From: Sorex araneus
Lineage: Eukaryota; Chordata; Mammalia; Eulipotyphla; Soricidae
DNA: 64,000 bases
NCBI RefSeq assembly: GCF_027595985.1
Contig: NC_073303.1
Span: 190,894,972-190,958,971 of the forward strand
Reading direction: 5' to 3'
Part shown: one piece after another, positions 11,529 to 23,867 of the stretch
Layout of the letters: every line of letters starts with the position of its first letter
How positions within the stretch are numbered: the first letter of the stretch is position 1
Position numbers and translations under genes: made by a program
Notes under the pieces: generated by a model
Seen by the model: the letters and a program-made list of their open reading frames with translations, nothing else
What the model was told of the DNA's origin: nothing
Databases searched by the model: none

Positions 11529-12575
11529 CGAACAGAAACTTTCTCAAGGAAGAAATGGCAAAAAGGCACATGAAAAAATGCTCTTCATCACTAATCATCA
11601 GAGAAATGCAGATCAAAACAACTATGAGATACCACCTCACACCACAGAGACTGGCACACATCCAAAAGAACAAAAGCAACCACTGTTGGCATGGATGCGG
11701 GGAGAAAGGGACTCTCCTACCTTGCTAGTGGGAATGCCGACTGGTTCAGCCCTTTTGAAAAACAGTACAGACGCTTCTCAAAAAATTAGAAATTGAGCTC
11801 CCATTTGACCCAGCAATATCACCCCTAGGAATATATCTCAAAGAGGTAAAAAAAGTATAGTTTAAATGACATCTGCACTCGAATATTCATTGCAGCACTG
11901 TTTACAATAGCCAAAATCTGGAAAAAAGAACAGATGACTGGTTAAAGAAACTTTGGTACATCTACACAATGGAATACTATGCAGCTGTTAGAAAAGATAA
12001 AGTAATGACCTTTGCATATTAAGTGGATCAATATGGAAAGTATGCTAAGGGAAATGAGTCAGAAAGAGAGAGACAGACATAGAAAGATTGCACTCATCTG
12101 TGGAACATAAAGTTACAGAATGGGAGACTAGCACCCAAGAATAGTAGAGATAAGTACCAGGAGGTTGGCTCCACAGCTTGGAAGCTGGCCTCACACACTG
12201 GAGGTAAAAGCTGCTCAGATAGAGAAGGGAATCTTCTGAGATTAAAAATAAAGTGTGGCTCGAGGACACACTGGGGATGGGAGATGTGTGCTAAAAGTGG
12301 ACCATGGACCAAACAGGATGGCCACTCAATCCCTCTATTGAAAACCACAACACCCAAAAAGAGAGGAAAAAAGGGAATGTCCTGCCACAGAGAGGGGGGT
12401 GGGGGCGTGGGGGTGGTATGTGGGGGTGGGAGGGATACTGGGATCATCGGATCATTGGTGGTGGAGAATGGGCACTGGTGGGGGGATGGGTATTTGAGCA
12501 TTGTATGACTGAAACACAAGCACGAAAAGGTGTAAGTGTGTAACTGTACCTCACGGTGATTCACTAATTAAAAAA
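11529..12575 (+). mobile_element. 5'-truncated L1 (ORF2 C-terminus and 3' UTR)
   Basis: Encodes the C-terminal L1 ORF2 region ([32 protein letters not shown]) with stops and frame changes, then a G-rich 3' UTR and 'acggtgattcactaattaaa'. The 16-bp duplication agaaagctttcattta lies at 11513-11528 and 12576-12591. Dead copy, about 1 kb of a full L1. Confidence 0.93.
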
Positions 12576-12601
12576 AGAAAGCTTTCATTTATAACTTATT
12601 C

Positions 12602-12689
12602 ATAAATAAAATAAAACTATTAAACTTTATTTATTTATTATTTATATAAATAAAATAAAACTATTAAACTTTATTTATTTATTATTTAT
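12602..12689. repeat. Perfect 44-bp tandem duplication
   Basis: Two identical 44-bp units, 12602-12645 and 12646-12689, AT-rich, each with near-complementary ends (ataaataaaataaa and tttatttattatttat). Confidence 0.95.
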
Positions 12690-13104
12690 CCCATTTTATT
12701 TTATTGAAATTCCTTGTTTAGCTTCTGGAGGTCCATGATTCTCTAGAAATTGCGTATAACATTATGTGTGCATGTGCATTTATTAAGTGAAACGGCTTTA
12801 GTGAGGTTCTAGTAACGTTTGACTTGAGATATTTTAAACTCTAAGGCACTATAGTTTTCAGAAAAAGACTAAACGAGAGATCAAAGAAATACTTTAAGTG
12901 AATGATTACTAACTCTCAGTAAAATAGAATGCACAAAAAGGGCCTATTTTGGAGATACTTCTGTTTTATCTCTCCCCCTCCTCCATAAACCCAAAGAAAA
13001 AGAAAACATATCCCTACTGATACTGCTGGATTTCATGTCCAATTCTGTCTGTAAGCTCAAACAATGGAAACCAATTAGGACACACATTTAAATCAATGGT
13101 TTAC
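12690..13104. other. Intergenic, no gene seen
   Basis: No supported gene or repeat. Confidence 0.5.
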
Positions 13105-13272
13105 TTATGTATTTGATTTTGGGGGCATACTCAGTTCTGCTCACAAATTATAACTGACAGGTCACAGGTCACAGGGGCCATTCGCCGTTCTGGGCCTGAC
13201 TTGATCCAGTCATCCCTGTTCAAGCCAGGCTCTTCGTGCTGCTGCAATATCTAAACCACTACACCAGCCCTG
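13105..13272 (-). mobile_element. Old SOR-type SINE
   Basis: 'tttgggggcatactcagttc' and head 'aaccactacaccagccct'. Diverged, with a small internal duplication of 'ggtcaca'. Confidence 0.6.
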
Positions 13273-13680
13273 CTGTGGGCACTGGACCCAAACCACAATA
13301 ATTAAACTTTAAAATGTGTCTGTCAAGGAGTTAGATTTGGAGAATGAGAGGGATCTTGAGCAGAGGAACGGAGTTGAAAAAATTATAGTCCTGACACCCT
13401 AATGTCAAGGAATCTGCAAATCACAAGTGTCTACATGAAAATTGGGAGGAAGGGTGTTCTAAAAGTAGATTTTGCTGAACGTCTCTTGAACACAACGTTT
13501 ACCCTGTAAAAATCTGAACTTTTTTCAACACTTGATCTAACATATGTGATCTTTACAAAAACCAGATGAGTTTAGTTTGTTTTTTTTTTCTTTTATTGAA
13601 AGTATCAAGTGTAAAAAAAATCAAGTATATGTGTTTTCCCTAATTTGGAAAATGTATGAAAATTATTCAAATACATTTAT
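13273..13680. other. Intergenic, no gene seen
   Basis: No supported feature. Confidence 0.5.
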
Positions 13681-13683
13681 TTT

Positions 13684-13735
13684 TTGTAACTGTGCCCTCA
13701 TGGTGATTCACTAACTAAAAAAATTAAAATAAAAA
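13684..13735 (+). mobile_element. Extreme 3' end of an L1
   Basis: 'gtaactgtgccctcatggtg' followed by 'attcactaactaaaaaaatt' is the last ~50 bp of the L1 family at 12.5 kb. Very short 5'-truncated insertion. Confidence 0.75.
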
Positions 13736-13801
13736 CAAAACAAATACATTTAGTTTATTTGCCTCCAGAATAATTAAATTTCTGGAAAAACAATAAGTTC
13801 G

Positions 13802-13974
13802 AGGGCTGGAATGATAGTACAGCAGGGAGGGCGATTGCCTTGCACAAGGCTGACCCAGATTCAGTCTCCTTCATTCCATATGGTCCTCTGAGCACTGCCA
13901 GGAGTGATTCCTGAGTGTAGAGCCAGTAGTAACCCCTGAGCATCCCAGGGTGTGGCCCATACAGCCCCCAAAAA
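13802..13974 (+). mobile_element. SOR type A SINE
   Basis: gagggctggaatgatagtac head, 'ccatatggtcctctgagcac' body, 'gtggcccatacagcccccaa' end. Confidence 0.85.
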
Positions 13975-14489
13975 TTGGTTCAGAAGGTTAGTAGTTGGGG
14001 GAGGGAGGGGCGGGGAATTTCCCACATAGTGCTCAGGTGGTCTGGGTCCACTTTAGGGAATTCTTATCCAGTCAGTTCAGTGGTTTAATGCAGAGGCCAA
14101 TAGAGGTTGTGCTGGTCTGGACCTGTGGTGTTAGGGATAACCCAGCCACCCAAGGACTATATGGGGGGCAGCCTGGGGGATCATGTGGTGTGGAGATCAG
14201 AGGTTGGACACGTGCACTGTGCCTTAATTCTTGTCCTGTCTCTCCTGCCCCTGACTTAGAGCTGACTGCTATTAGAATATAGGGGTACAAACATTGGAGC
14301 CCAAAAACATTGTCAATATTTAAATGTTTTTTGTTTTTTTCAGTAAGAAACCAGTGCAATATAGATATTGTCCTCTCTGACCTGTTGATTCTCAGTAATG
14401 GATCTTTGAAAGTCTGTATGACAGATATATCAATTAAATCATAATGTTTTTCTAGCCCTTTGAAAGATGAATGGCAGAGTGAAATCTAT
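13975..14489. other. Intergenic, possible old SINE remnants
   Basis: 14005-14250 has patches like an eroded antisense SINE ('tgctcaggtggtctgggtcc', 'ggactatatggggggcag') but not enough to define one. No gene seen. Confidence 0.4.
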
Positions 14490-14494
14490 TACTT

Positions 14495-14694
14495 TAGGAA
14501 ACTGTAGTTTCAGTATGGTATTGGATGAGAAACAGACCCGCAGACCAATGGAACAGAGCTGAATATTCATTCTTTCATAGACTCTCAAATGTATGATCAC
14601 TTTAATCTTTGATAAACGAGCAAGAAATGTGAAGTGGAACAAGGAAAGCCTGTTTAACAACTGATGCTGGGAAAACTGGATAGCTATCAGCAAA

Positions 14695-14729
<35 letters not shown>

Positions 14730-16135
14730 ACTCTCATCTCTGTCTAATGCTAGGCACAAAAGTCAGATCAAAGTGGATTAAAGATCTCAATATCAGACCT
14801 GAATCCATAAGGTACATGGAGGAAAATATAGGCAGAACCCTCCATGACATTGAAGCTAAAAGCATTTTTAAGGATGAAACACCAGTGACCAAGCAAGTGG
14901 AAACAAACATAAACAAATGGGATTATGTTAAACTAAGAAGCTTCTGCACCTCAAAAGAAACAGTGACCAAAATACAGAGAGAGCCCATGGAATGGGAAAG
15001 AATATTTACCCAATGACAATCTGGTAAGGGGTCAATATCCAGGATATACAAGACACTAGTAGAATTGTACAAGAAACTAATCCTCCAACCCCATCAAAAA
15101 ATGGGGAGAAGAAATGAACAGAAGCTTCTTTAAAAAAGAAATACAAATGGCCAAAAGGCACATGAATAAATGCTCCACATTGCTAGTCATCAGAGAGATG
15201 CAGATCAAGACAACAAGGAGATATCATCTCACACCACAGAGACTGGCACACATCAAAAAGAACAAGAACAACCAATGTTTGTGTGGGTGTGGGGAGTAAG
15301 GGACTCTCTTTCATTGTTGGTAGAAATGCCGACTGGTCCAGCCTTTTTGGAAAACAATATGATTGTTCCTTAAAAAACTAGAAATTGAGCTTCCATATGA
15401 CCCATCAATACCACTTCTGAGAATATATCCCGAGAATGCAAAAAAGCACAGTAGAAATGACATCTGCACCTGTATATTCATTGTAGCACTGTTCACAATA
15501 GCCAGTATCTGGAAACAACCTGAGTGCCCGAGAACAGCTGGTTAAAGAAACTTTTGTATGTCTACACAATGGAATACTATGCAGCTATTAGGAGATATGA
15601 AATCATGAAATTCTCTTCTAAGTGGATAGACATGGAGAGTATCATGCTAAGTGAAACGAGTCAAAAAGAAAAGGACAGACATAGAATGACTGCACTCATT
15701 TGTAGAATATAAAATAGCATAATATGAGACTGAGACCCTAGAGACAGGGCCAGGAAGATTGCTCCATGGTTGGAAGTCTGCCTCATGAGCTGGGGGAGAA
15801 GGCAGCTGGGATAGAGAAGGGATCACTAAGTCATTGATGGTTGGAGGAATCATTCAGGATGGGAGATGTGTGCTTAAAGTTGATAAAGGAGCAAAAGTGA
15901 TAGCCTCTCAGTATCTGTATTGCAAACCATAATGCCCAAAAGTAGAGAGAGAGAGTATGGAGGAAATTGTCTGCCATAGAGGCAGGGGAGGGTTGGGATG
16001 TGGGGAGGATACTTGGGACATGGTGGTGGAAAATGTGCACTGGTGGAGGAACAGGGTTTTCGATCATGGTATGATTGAAACTCAAACATGAAAGCTTTCT
16101 AACTATATCACACGGTCATTCAATAAAAAATTAGA
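14495..16135 (+). mobile_element. 5'-truncated L1 (ORF2 C-terminal half and 3' UTR)
   Basis: Translated pieces match L1 ORF2 in order: [60 protein letters not shown] and VYTMEYYAAIRRYEIMKFSS. The 3' UTR with 'tcacacggtcattcaataaa' follows. Stops and frame shifts show it is dead. The 5' edge is approximate and no duplication was found. An (AAAT)n expansion interrupts it at 14694-14731. Confidence 0.9.
14694..14731. repeat. (AAAT)n microsatellite inside L1 ORF2
   Basis: About nine AAAT units replace the expected ORF2 sequence after 'aaactggatagctatcagc'. Confidence 0.9.
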
Positions 16136-17237
16136 AAATAATATTCCATAATAAAAGTACTTGGAAAAAAAATAAATTTGATTGTGGGGAAATTAAGAAT
16201 CGCTTCATTGTGTTAGACACATTTCCTAAATCCTATTTAAAAACCCTTTAAATAGGATAAAGATTTGTAGATGATCAAACAGTTAATTTTTTATTTTCTA
16301 GTTTAATTTATTTGGGAAGGTGAAGATACATTTATTCTTTATTTATTCTGCATACATTATTGTTACAGACAAGTTACTTTGCAAACTGAAATTTGGGTCC
16401 TTCTAAGCCTGCTCTATAGAATGACCTAATAACTTTTTAGACATGTTGAAATGTTTTTAGTCTTTTTTTCTTTTACAGAGAAAAGCATGCAGACTGGGAA
16501 AACAAAGCAGAACAAAACAAAACAAAACAAATGATACAAATAAATCCATCTTCCCCACCCAACTAGCAAGATTCCCTGGAGTCAGGGATGGTACCAAGTT
16601 AATTACAAGATGAGGTGATTTTCTGACTGTAGCTTGCTCACTTCATACCCAAATGAATGAATATTTACAGGGTAATGATTTTCACTTAATTGTTAAGTGA
16701 AGGCATAACTATTATGCCTTTGTAATCCTGAACATCTGCTGTTTCTCACATTTTTCTGTAAAAAAATGACATGTTAGGACAGAAAAATTAAATTGAAACG
16801 ATTGATGTGACAGACAATGGCTATTACACAGCCATTAAACCTTTGGAAGAATCAAAGAAAGATCTGTGTTGTTGAGTCATACATTGTGAAATTTTTCTTG
16901 TGTTGTGTTAAAAAGGGATATTCTTTGGCCTTTGAGTCTGTGATCAGATTCCACTTGGTTTTCTGGAAATGCCAATTCTGGGAACTGTAAGACTCATGGC
17001 AACTTTGAGTGAGGATCACAGAAAGCCCTAGAAAGAGGTGGGGTTGATCTGAACTACCTTCTAGTTGATCCTATTAGACAGCAGGCACATGAATGACCGT
17101 CTCTTGGATTCTCCCATTCAGTCTAGCTACCTGCAGAGACCAGCCAAATCACCTCTCTCTGAGTAGAGAAAACAGAGAGCCTAAATGGATTCTGACACCC
17201 AGAGCCATGAATTTAAATTGTCTCAACTACACAGCTG
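16136..17237. other. Intergenic, no gene seen
   Basis: Unique-looking sequence. An (AAAAC)n stretch near 16505-16530 is the only simple repeat. No coding region supported. Confidence 0.5.
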
Positions 17238-17715
<478 letters not shown>

Positions 17716-17860
17716 GAATGAACTGCTCTATTCATTAACTCCTATAATTTTGGACCTGCTTCTTTTTATTCACATTATTGTTACTCATTTGACACCAGTA
17801 TTTTAGTTAACGGTTCAGATAGGGTATATGTGAGTACACCTTATCGAACAGACAGCTTAA

Positions 17861-18070
17861 AATTTTTAAAATTTTATTGAATCACCGTGAGATAGTTACG
17901 AGCTTTCATGTTTGGGTTACAATCTCACAATGATAAAACACCCATCCCTCCACCAGTGCACATTTACCACCACCAATATCCCGGGTATACCCCCATTTCC
18001 CACCCTCCCACTACCTCTAAGGCAGACAGTATTCTCCATACTCTCTCTCTCCTTTTGGGCATTATAACAG
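17861..18070 (-). mobile_element. L1 3' end, 5' truncated
   Basis: Antisense L1 3' UTR: 'ttattgaatcaccgtgagat', 'ccatccctccaccagtgcac', 'actctctctctccttttggg'. Confidence 0.85.
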
Positions 18071-18977
18071 TCTAAAATTTTATATGAAGGTCTTATCCCA
18101 AGTTTTGTAATAACTATATTTATCCTGATTCTGTGTTTTTCTTGTTCTCTGTTGTAATACAGCTCTTCCAGTAACTGGGAGATATCCTTGCTCATTCTGA
18201 TTAAGGCTCAAGTCAAAAGCTTATCTAATACTCAGCTCTACACTGAATCCTCCCCTGTTTTCACATTTTTTAAGTATAGCAAACTACCTTTCTTCAGTGT
18301 CCTAAAGCATCACCAATGCATATCCTTGTGCTTCAATAAGTTTCTAGCTAAGGAAGAATGAGAAAGTCTTTGTTCTACATTTCAACAGATTGCATTCAAG
18401 GTGTCAAGATTTGTTTCTTTCTGCAGGGATAAGCTGAACCAGATCCCAAGCTTCTATATGCTTTTGGTTGAATCCATTATTTTATAGTTAGTTTTAAAAT
18501 CGAGTCAATTGTTTTGATGGTAGTCAAAGGAAGGTCATTCTCAGTTTCTAGAAGCTATCTGCCTTCCTAACTCATGGCTCAACTTCTCTATCTTGAAAGC
18601 TAGCAATGGCATTAAGCAACCCCTAAGAAGTTTAGAATTTCTCTCCGGACCTCTGTCATTTTCTTTTGCCTTTCCAAGATCATGAGTCTATGCTGCTCTA
18701 CTGCCCCAGTTGGCCAACCACACAGTTAATCCCAGACCGTCTTCCAATTTTAATGTTTATTGGTTAGTAACGTGAATTCCATGCATAAAATTCATTCATA
18801 GCAATTAACGGGTTACCATTTGATTGCATTTATCAGGGGACTGGAATTGTGGCGGTATCTCTTTAGAACTCTGCCTTTTCCAAGACTTCAAGAACTGCAT
18901 GTCTTTCCATCGAGGAACTGTATTCTTACTACTACCTTCATTCTACTTCTCTACCCCAATTCTAGCCTTCCTGTTTT
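18071..18977. other. Intergenic, no gene seen
   Basis: No supported gene or clear repeat. Confidence 0.5.
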
Positions 18978-19146
18978 CTGGACAGGAGCACACAACTGGT
19001 GGTGTTTCCTAGAATGGCAACTCTCAGTTCTGTGTTTAGGAGTCACACCTGGGCATACTTTAGGGACCATATAGTTTCACGAATCGAACCCAGACTCTAG
19101 CATGCAAAGCATGCACTCAGCCTCTTGAATTATCTCTCTGGATCCA
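18978..19146 (-). mobile_element. Old SOR-type SINE
   Basis: 'aggagtcacacctgggcata', 'tagggaccatatagtttcac' and head 'gaattatctctctggatcc'. Confidence 0.65.
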
Positions 19147-19403
19147 GCCTGCCTTTTCTCCAAAATGTCAGTGCTACCTCTTCTAAATATTTTCATAACT
19201 AACATTTTGGCTTGTTAAAACATTGCTAAATTGCTGTTTCCTAAATTCCCTACAGTAATGATTACTTACATAGAAAATTGGTCTCCATGCATTTATTCAT
19301 TCATTCGTTTAACAAGTAACCATTGAGTTTTTTGTAGATGGCACAGTTCTAGGACTTGTTTTATTATATGGCATAGTTCCAGATGATGATGATGATCAAT
19401 TCA

Positions 19404-19549
19404 GGATCCCCACAGTGGAGCCTGGCAAGCTACCTGTGGCGTATTAGATATGCCAAAAACAGTAACAAGTCTCACAATGGAGACGTTAACTGGTGCCCGC
19501 TCGGGCAAATCAATGAGCAACGAGATAACAGTGATACAGTGACACAGTG
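19404..19549 (+). mobile_element. 5'-truncated type B SINE
   Basis: Starts inside the body ('agcctggcaagctacctgtg'), then 'gatatgccaaaaacagtaac' and the tail 'gtgatacagtgacacagtga'. A near-identical flank (aattcaggat / aattccaggat) suggests a target duplication. Confidence 0.85.
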
Positions 19550-19690
19550 AATTCCAGGATATGATAGTGGGAAAAAATAGACATTTCTTTCAACATTTTT
19601 GAAAATTATGTAGGGTTGCATATATAGATACAAATTGGTATATAATGTAATTTTAAGACTTACTGAGTTCCATGAGGAAAAGTGAAAGAT

Positions 19691-19867
19691 CGGGGCTAGA
19701 GAGAGAGAGCATAGCAGCTAAGGCCTAGCAATCAGCCGGCATGGGTTTGATCCAAGGCATCTCATTTGGTCTCCTGAGCACCACGAAGCATGATTGCTGA
19801 GTGCAGAGCCAGAGGAAGTCCTGAGCATAGTCAGGTGTGACCCCAAACCAAAAAAGTAAAAATAAAA
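19691..19867 (+). mobile_element. SOR type A SINE
   Basis: ggggctagagagagagagca head, 'atctcatttggtctcctgag' body, 'gtgaccccaaaccaaaaaag' end. Confidence 0.8.
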
Positions 19868-20456
19868 ATGGAAGATGAATAGCTGTATTTGAGTTTAGGT
19901 GGTCAAAGATGGTCTTCCCAAAAGATAACATGTAAGCTGAGACTTCTAGGACGAGCGCCAGCCTCTGTCTGCTGAGAGGATTCTAAGCAAGGGGTTCTTT
20001 CTGGGCAAGGCCCATCCTTCTTGCTGTGCTGAAGAACAATGGGGTATAAAGCAGCTATAACAATGAACTAGGGACGATGAAATAAGCGAGGAAATCAAAT
20101 TAGAGGCGGGGACAAAATTCCAGACCTTGAGGTCTTGGAAAAGACACACATTTTTCCCTTGAGTAAGAGAGGAAAGCACTGGAGAAATTTCAGTAAAGGA
20201 GTAAAGTGATATAACTTGTGGCGATGTGTGGTCAGCCTTGATGCTGGAAGGAGCAGAGGTCCTACTAGGAGAACGTTGCTGTCATTCAGAGTGGTGGAGA
20301 GTGGTCATACTTGGTCATGGTGTAGACACTTCTTAGCATCTCATCTCTATCAGCTTATGTCTTTTGTAGCTTCTGCTATACTCTGAGCTCTCATCTTGAA
20401 ACTGTTCACAGCCATACAAATAAGATCCAAGGTGCAATAGAAAAATCTCTTTGAAT
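19868..20456. other. Intergenic, no gene seen
   Basis: No supported feature. Confidence 0.5.
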
Positions 20457-20491
20457 AAATTGATCACCAAAGAGCTCAAGAGTAAAGAAAT
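20457..20491. repeat. 35-bp perfect direct repeat, copy 1
   Basis: Identical over 35 bases to 21582-21616, 1125 bp away. It is not part of a recognised SINE or L1 body. Confidence 0.95.
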
Positions 20492-20566
20492 ATCTAGTTG
20501 AGTTTAATATAATGTCTAGTAGGTTCCAGACTTATTTGGAAGAATTAATCCCAATAGGTAGATGTA

Positions 20567-21102
20567 GTCTCTTGCCTGCAAGCCTGGCTGTCTTCCCCGG
20601 GGCCCCCCCGAGGGGATGGGCTCCAGCTTCCCTCCCAGCCCCAAGCAGAGCTCCCAGCGACCGAAGACCTCCGGAACCTAGCCACAGCCATGCTCAAGGC
20701 CCCTCTCCACACATTCAGACAGGCCTCACACATGAAGGTACCGGCAGAGGAACCCAGGCATGTGTAATCCCATCAATGCCAACATCCAGAGACTTAAAAG
20801 CAAGTGCCCAGAAGCGATATCTTATAACCAACTTTTCCCTCCTGGAGAAACTAGCAAGCTACTGAGAGCTTCCTGCCCACATGGGACAGCCTTGCAAGCT
20901 TCCCATAGCGTATCTATATGCCAAAGCCAGTAACCAGCTGAATATCATTCTCCTGACCCTGAAAGAGCCTCCAATGCAGCATCATTGGGAAGTCCGAGAA
21001 GAGAGAGGCTTCCAAAATCTCAGGGATAGGACATATGGAGAGGTTACTGAGATGGCTTGAGCAACTCGATGATCAACAGGATTTCGTGATCATGATGCAT
21101 TT
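20567..21102 (+). mobile_element. Composite retroposon, copy 2
   Basis: Sense copy starting near 'gtctcttgcctgcaagcctg'. It has the 'gctgtcttccccggggcccc' middle, the type B-like 3' body ('cccacatgggacagccttgc', 'tatatgccaaagccagtaac') and a tail 'gatttcgtgatcatgatgca'. The flanks taggtagatgta (20555) and taggtatattta (21103) agree at 10 of 12 positions, a possible eroded duplication. It lacks the 5' 460 bp of copy 1. Confidence 0.8.
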
Positions 21103-21173
21103 TAGGTATATTTACAACTCATATTTTGATGGGCTCTAAAATTTATCTGAAAATTAACTTTGCGCAGCAACGT

Positions 21174-21200
21174 TGGTGTGTGTGTGTGTGTGTGTGTGTG

Positions 21201-21245
<45 letters not shown>
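21174..21245. repeat. (GT)n microsatellite
   Basis: About 34 GT units with one interruption, directly abutting an antisense SINE. Confidence 0.95.
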
Positions 21246-21246
<1 letters not shown>

Positions 21247-21385
21247 TGGTCACACCCAACAGTGATCAAGGTGATCTCTTGACTCTATGCTCAAGGATCT
21301 CTTCTACTAGAGCTCAGGGGACTATATGCAGTTCCAGGGAGACAAGGCAAGCTCTATATCTGCTGTACTATCTCTCCACTCATAT
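21246..21385 (-). mobile_element. Old SOR-type SINE
   Basis: 'tggtcacacccaacagtgat', 'caggggactatatgcagttc' and head 'tgctgtactatctctccac'. Confidence 0.7.
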
Positions 21386-21581
21386 GTTTATCATTGTTAA
21401 TTGTATGAAGATATAATATTAGTAAGTATATGTTATGTATAGATTTGGTAAAGCAGAATGTTCTTCATTCATTAATCACCTAAAATATTTTGCGTTAGCA
21501 TTATACTTGAACACATTTAATTTGTTTTATTTTTTTTATAGTGCTAGAGATAAAATTCAGAGCCTCAACCATGCAAAGTAC

Positions 21582-21616
21582 AAATTGATCACCAAAGAGC
21601 TCAAGAGTAAAGAAAT
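21582..21616. repeat. 35-bp perfect direct repeat, copy 2
   Basis: See 20457-20491. It lies after a SINE fragment ('agcctcaaccatgcaaagta') and 22 bp before a type B SINE. Confidence 0.95.
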
Positions 21617-21638
21617 TCGTGATCGTGAGGTAGATGTA

Positions 21639-21887
21639 GGGGCTGAAGCAATAGCACAGCGGGTAGGATGTTTGCCTTGCATGCGGCCGTCCTGGGTTGG
21701 AGTCCTCCGTCCCTCTTGGAGAGCTCGGCAAGCTACCGAGAGTATCCCTCTCGCAGGGCAGAGCCTGGCAAACTACTCGTGGCATATTGGATATGCCCAA
21801 AACAGTAACAACAAGTCTCACAATGGAGACGTTACTGGTGTCCTCTAGAGCAAATTGAGCAATGAGACGACAGTGCTACGGTGCTAC
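21639..21887 (+). mobile_element. Type B SINE with target duplication
   Basis: Shared head ggggctgaagcaatagcaca, then 'ccctcttggagagctcggca', 'gatatgcccaaaacagtaac' and tail 'cagtgctacggtgctac'. The 11-bp duplication aggtagatgta lies at 21628-21638 and 21888-21898. Confidence 0.92.
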
Positions 21888-22018
21888 AGGTAGATGTAGA
21901 ATTCCTCTTAATTCAAAAGGATAATAATAAGTGACTCCTTTTTGAATTAATATATTTATAAGAAATGCAGATTATTTCCTCTTTTCCACCAATCAATGAT
22001 TTTAGATATGGAGGAATT

Positions 22019-22189
22019 TTTTTTCTTTATAGGTCACACCTGGTGGGTTTTTGAGTTACACTCCCGGTTGTGTACTCAGGAATTACTCCAGGCAGTGCAC
22101 CAGAGACTGTATGGGATGCTGAAGGATTGAAACCAGGTCAGCTGTATGCAAAGCAAGCACCCTCCCTGCTGTACTATCACTCTGACCTC
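22019..22189 (-). mobile_element. SOR type A SINE
   Basis: 'ataggtcacacctggtgggt', 'gactgtatgggatgctgaag', head 'gctgtactatcactctgacc'. Confidence 0.82.
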
Positions 22190-22318
22190 CTACATGATGT
22201 AAATAATAAGCAAAAACACCCTCGATAAAAGAACTGTGTCTCTAATTCATGGTAAGCTCCTATGAATGTTAGAGTCACACAGCTTTGGGCTCTAGAATGG
22301 AAAAAGAAGAGATTTTTT

Positions 22319-22491
22319 GAGGCTGGAGCAATAGCACATTGGGTAAGGCGTTTGCTTTGCACGCAGCCTACCCGGGTTCGATTCCCAGCATCCCATATGG
22401 TCCCCTGAGCACCGCCAGGGGTGGTTCCTGAGTGCAGAGCCAGGAGTAATCCCTGTGCATTGCCAGGTGTGACCCAAAAAGAAAAAAAAAA
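22319..22491 (+). mobile_element. SOR type A SINE, well preserved
   Basis: The A box region is 'tagcacattgggtaagg' and the B box is a perfect ggttcgattcc. The body is 'catatggtcccctgagcacc' and the end 'gtgacccaaaaagaaaaaaa'. One of the youngest copies in the window. Confidence 0.93.
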
Positions 22492-23867
22492 GATGTTGTA
22501 AAGTCAATTTGATAAATTCATACTAGATTACTTGCTTTTCTCCTTCCAGGAAGTGGGTATGATTTGTAATTCTGGGATAACATTTACTTCAAGCTACATC
22601 ATGGAAGTGGAGAGAGACTGATGGCAGAATTGCATCTCTACCTTTCGGTCCATATTAGCAAAATAATTGATTTGGGAATTCAACTGAGTATATAAAACAA
22701 TAATATCCCAAGAAAGACCTCTTAGAGCTTAGCAAGTAAAGATGGTTTGGACTTTTCAGATGTCTTTCAGTTCCCTTGCTAATCATGATCTTGGTGCATT
22801 TTACTTCTACTCTCAAAACTACCACCAACGCCATTTTTGAGCTATTCACCTTGTCTGAACTAACTCATTATTAGTTGTGAAAGATTTTGTAAGGTTAAAT
22901 GCCAGAGGGTTTTTTTTCAACCTACCCAGGCAATTTATTAGTTTTCTGAATCAAATTCTTTTCCTTCAAACAACACTCCTTTGTACACTCTTAAGGATTT
23001 GTGTCTACTCCTGTTACTTGCCTGATTTTAACCAGTTTTCTTGACATTTTAACTGGAATTTTAGAACCCTTACTGTTTTTCAGAGAATCCACACATTTAG
23101 GCATTTGAACACTCTTCCCTTCCCCCCTCCCCCACCCTGTCTGATTTCAAACTCTCCCAAATACCCTGCCATCTCTTCTGCAGACTTCCAGGCCATATGA
23201 ATTCAAGATTCTCTGTGCTCCAAGATGCCAATCACTTATAGTGTTTCTAAGGTACTCCTAATGGGGGCTGGTGACAGCTATTAATCATTAGCAGTGATAG
23301 AGATGTGATAGTCTCCTGTAATATTGAGATCTTAAGACCGACCTAAGGAAGGTTATAATGACATACAAATGGAAAAAGTGTGAAAGGTGTTTAAGATAGG
23401 CTCTGACCCAAGGAGATATTTCAAAACACAAACCATATAATCATGGTCAAGTTAAAAATATATATCATATACATTTTATACACTTAAATGTGTCTAATCA
23501 TTTTCTTGGAACGTATACATCCCCCTAAGGAAAACATGTAAGTGCAATTCTGAAATATTGTTTCATGTGAGAAAAACATCCAAGTTTTGCAGTGTCTATT
23601 AAGTAACAATTGTTTCAGAGTTTGAAAGAATTGATGGGTTAGCTTAATACCTATATATGTTAGCAAATGAGTGTAATTTTGATGGTAAATTTCTATTTTT
23701 TAAATTCAATTTATATAATCTTGAGTCATATTTCCTATCCAGAAAATTAAAGTTTTAACTTTAAAAAAATAAAAATGAAGTGGGCAGAATTATATTGCTT
23801 GCTGTTTATAGTTTAATGGTAAAAAAAAATTAATGCTAGTAAGAAGTAGATGAAGAAATAAATCTAT
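22492..23867. other. Intergenic, no gene seen
   Basis: No supported gene. A C-rich run lies near 23113. Confidence 0.5.

Noticed and set aside
12094-12564. 156-codon minus-strand reading frame
   Set aside because: Antisense to the L1 3' UTR; explained entirely by the mobile element.
22319-22491. tRNA gene suggested by A and B boxes
   Set aside because: The boxes belong to the tRNA-derived SINE head; no cloverleaf with acceptor and anticodon stems follows, and the same unit occurs dozens of times.
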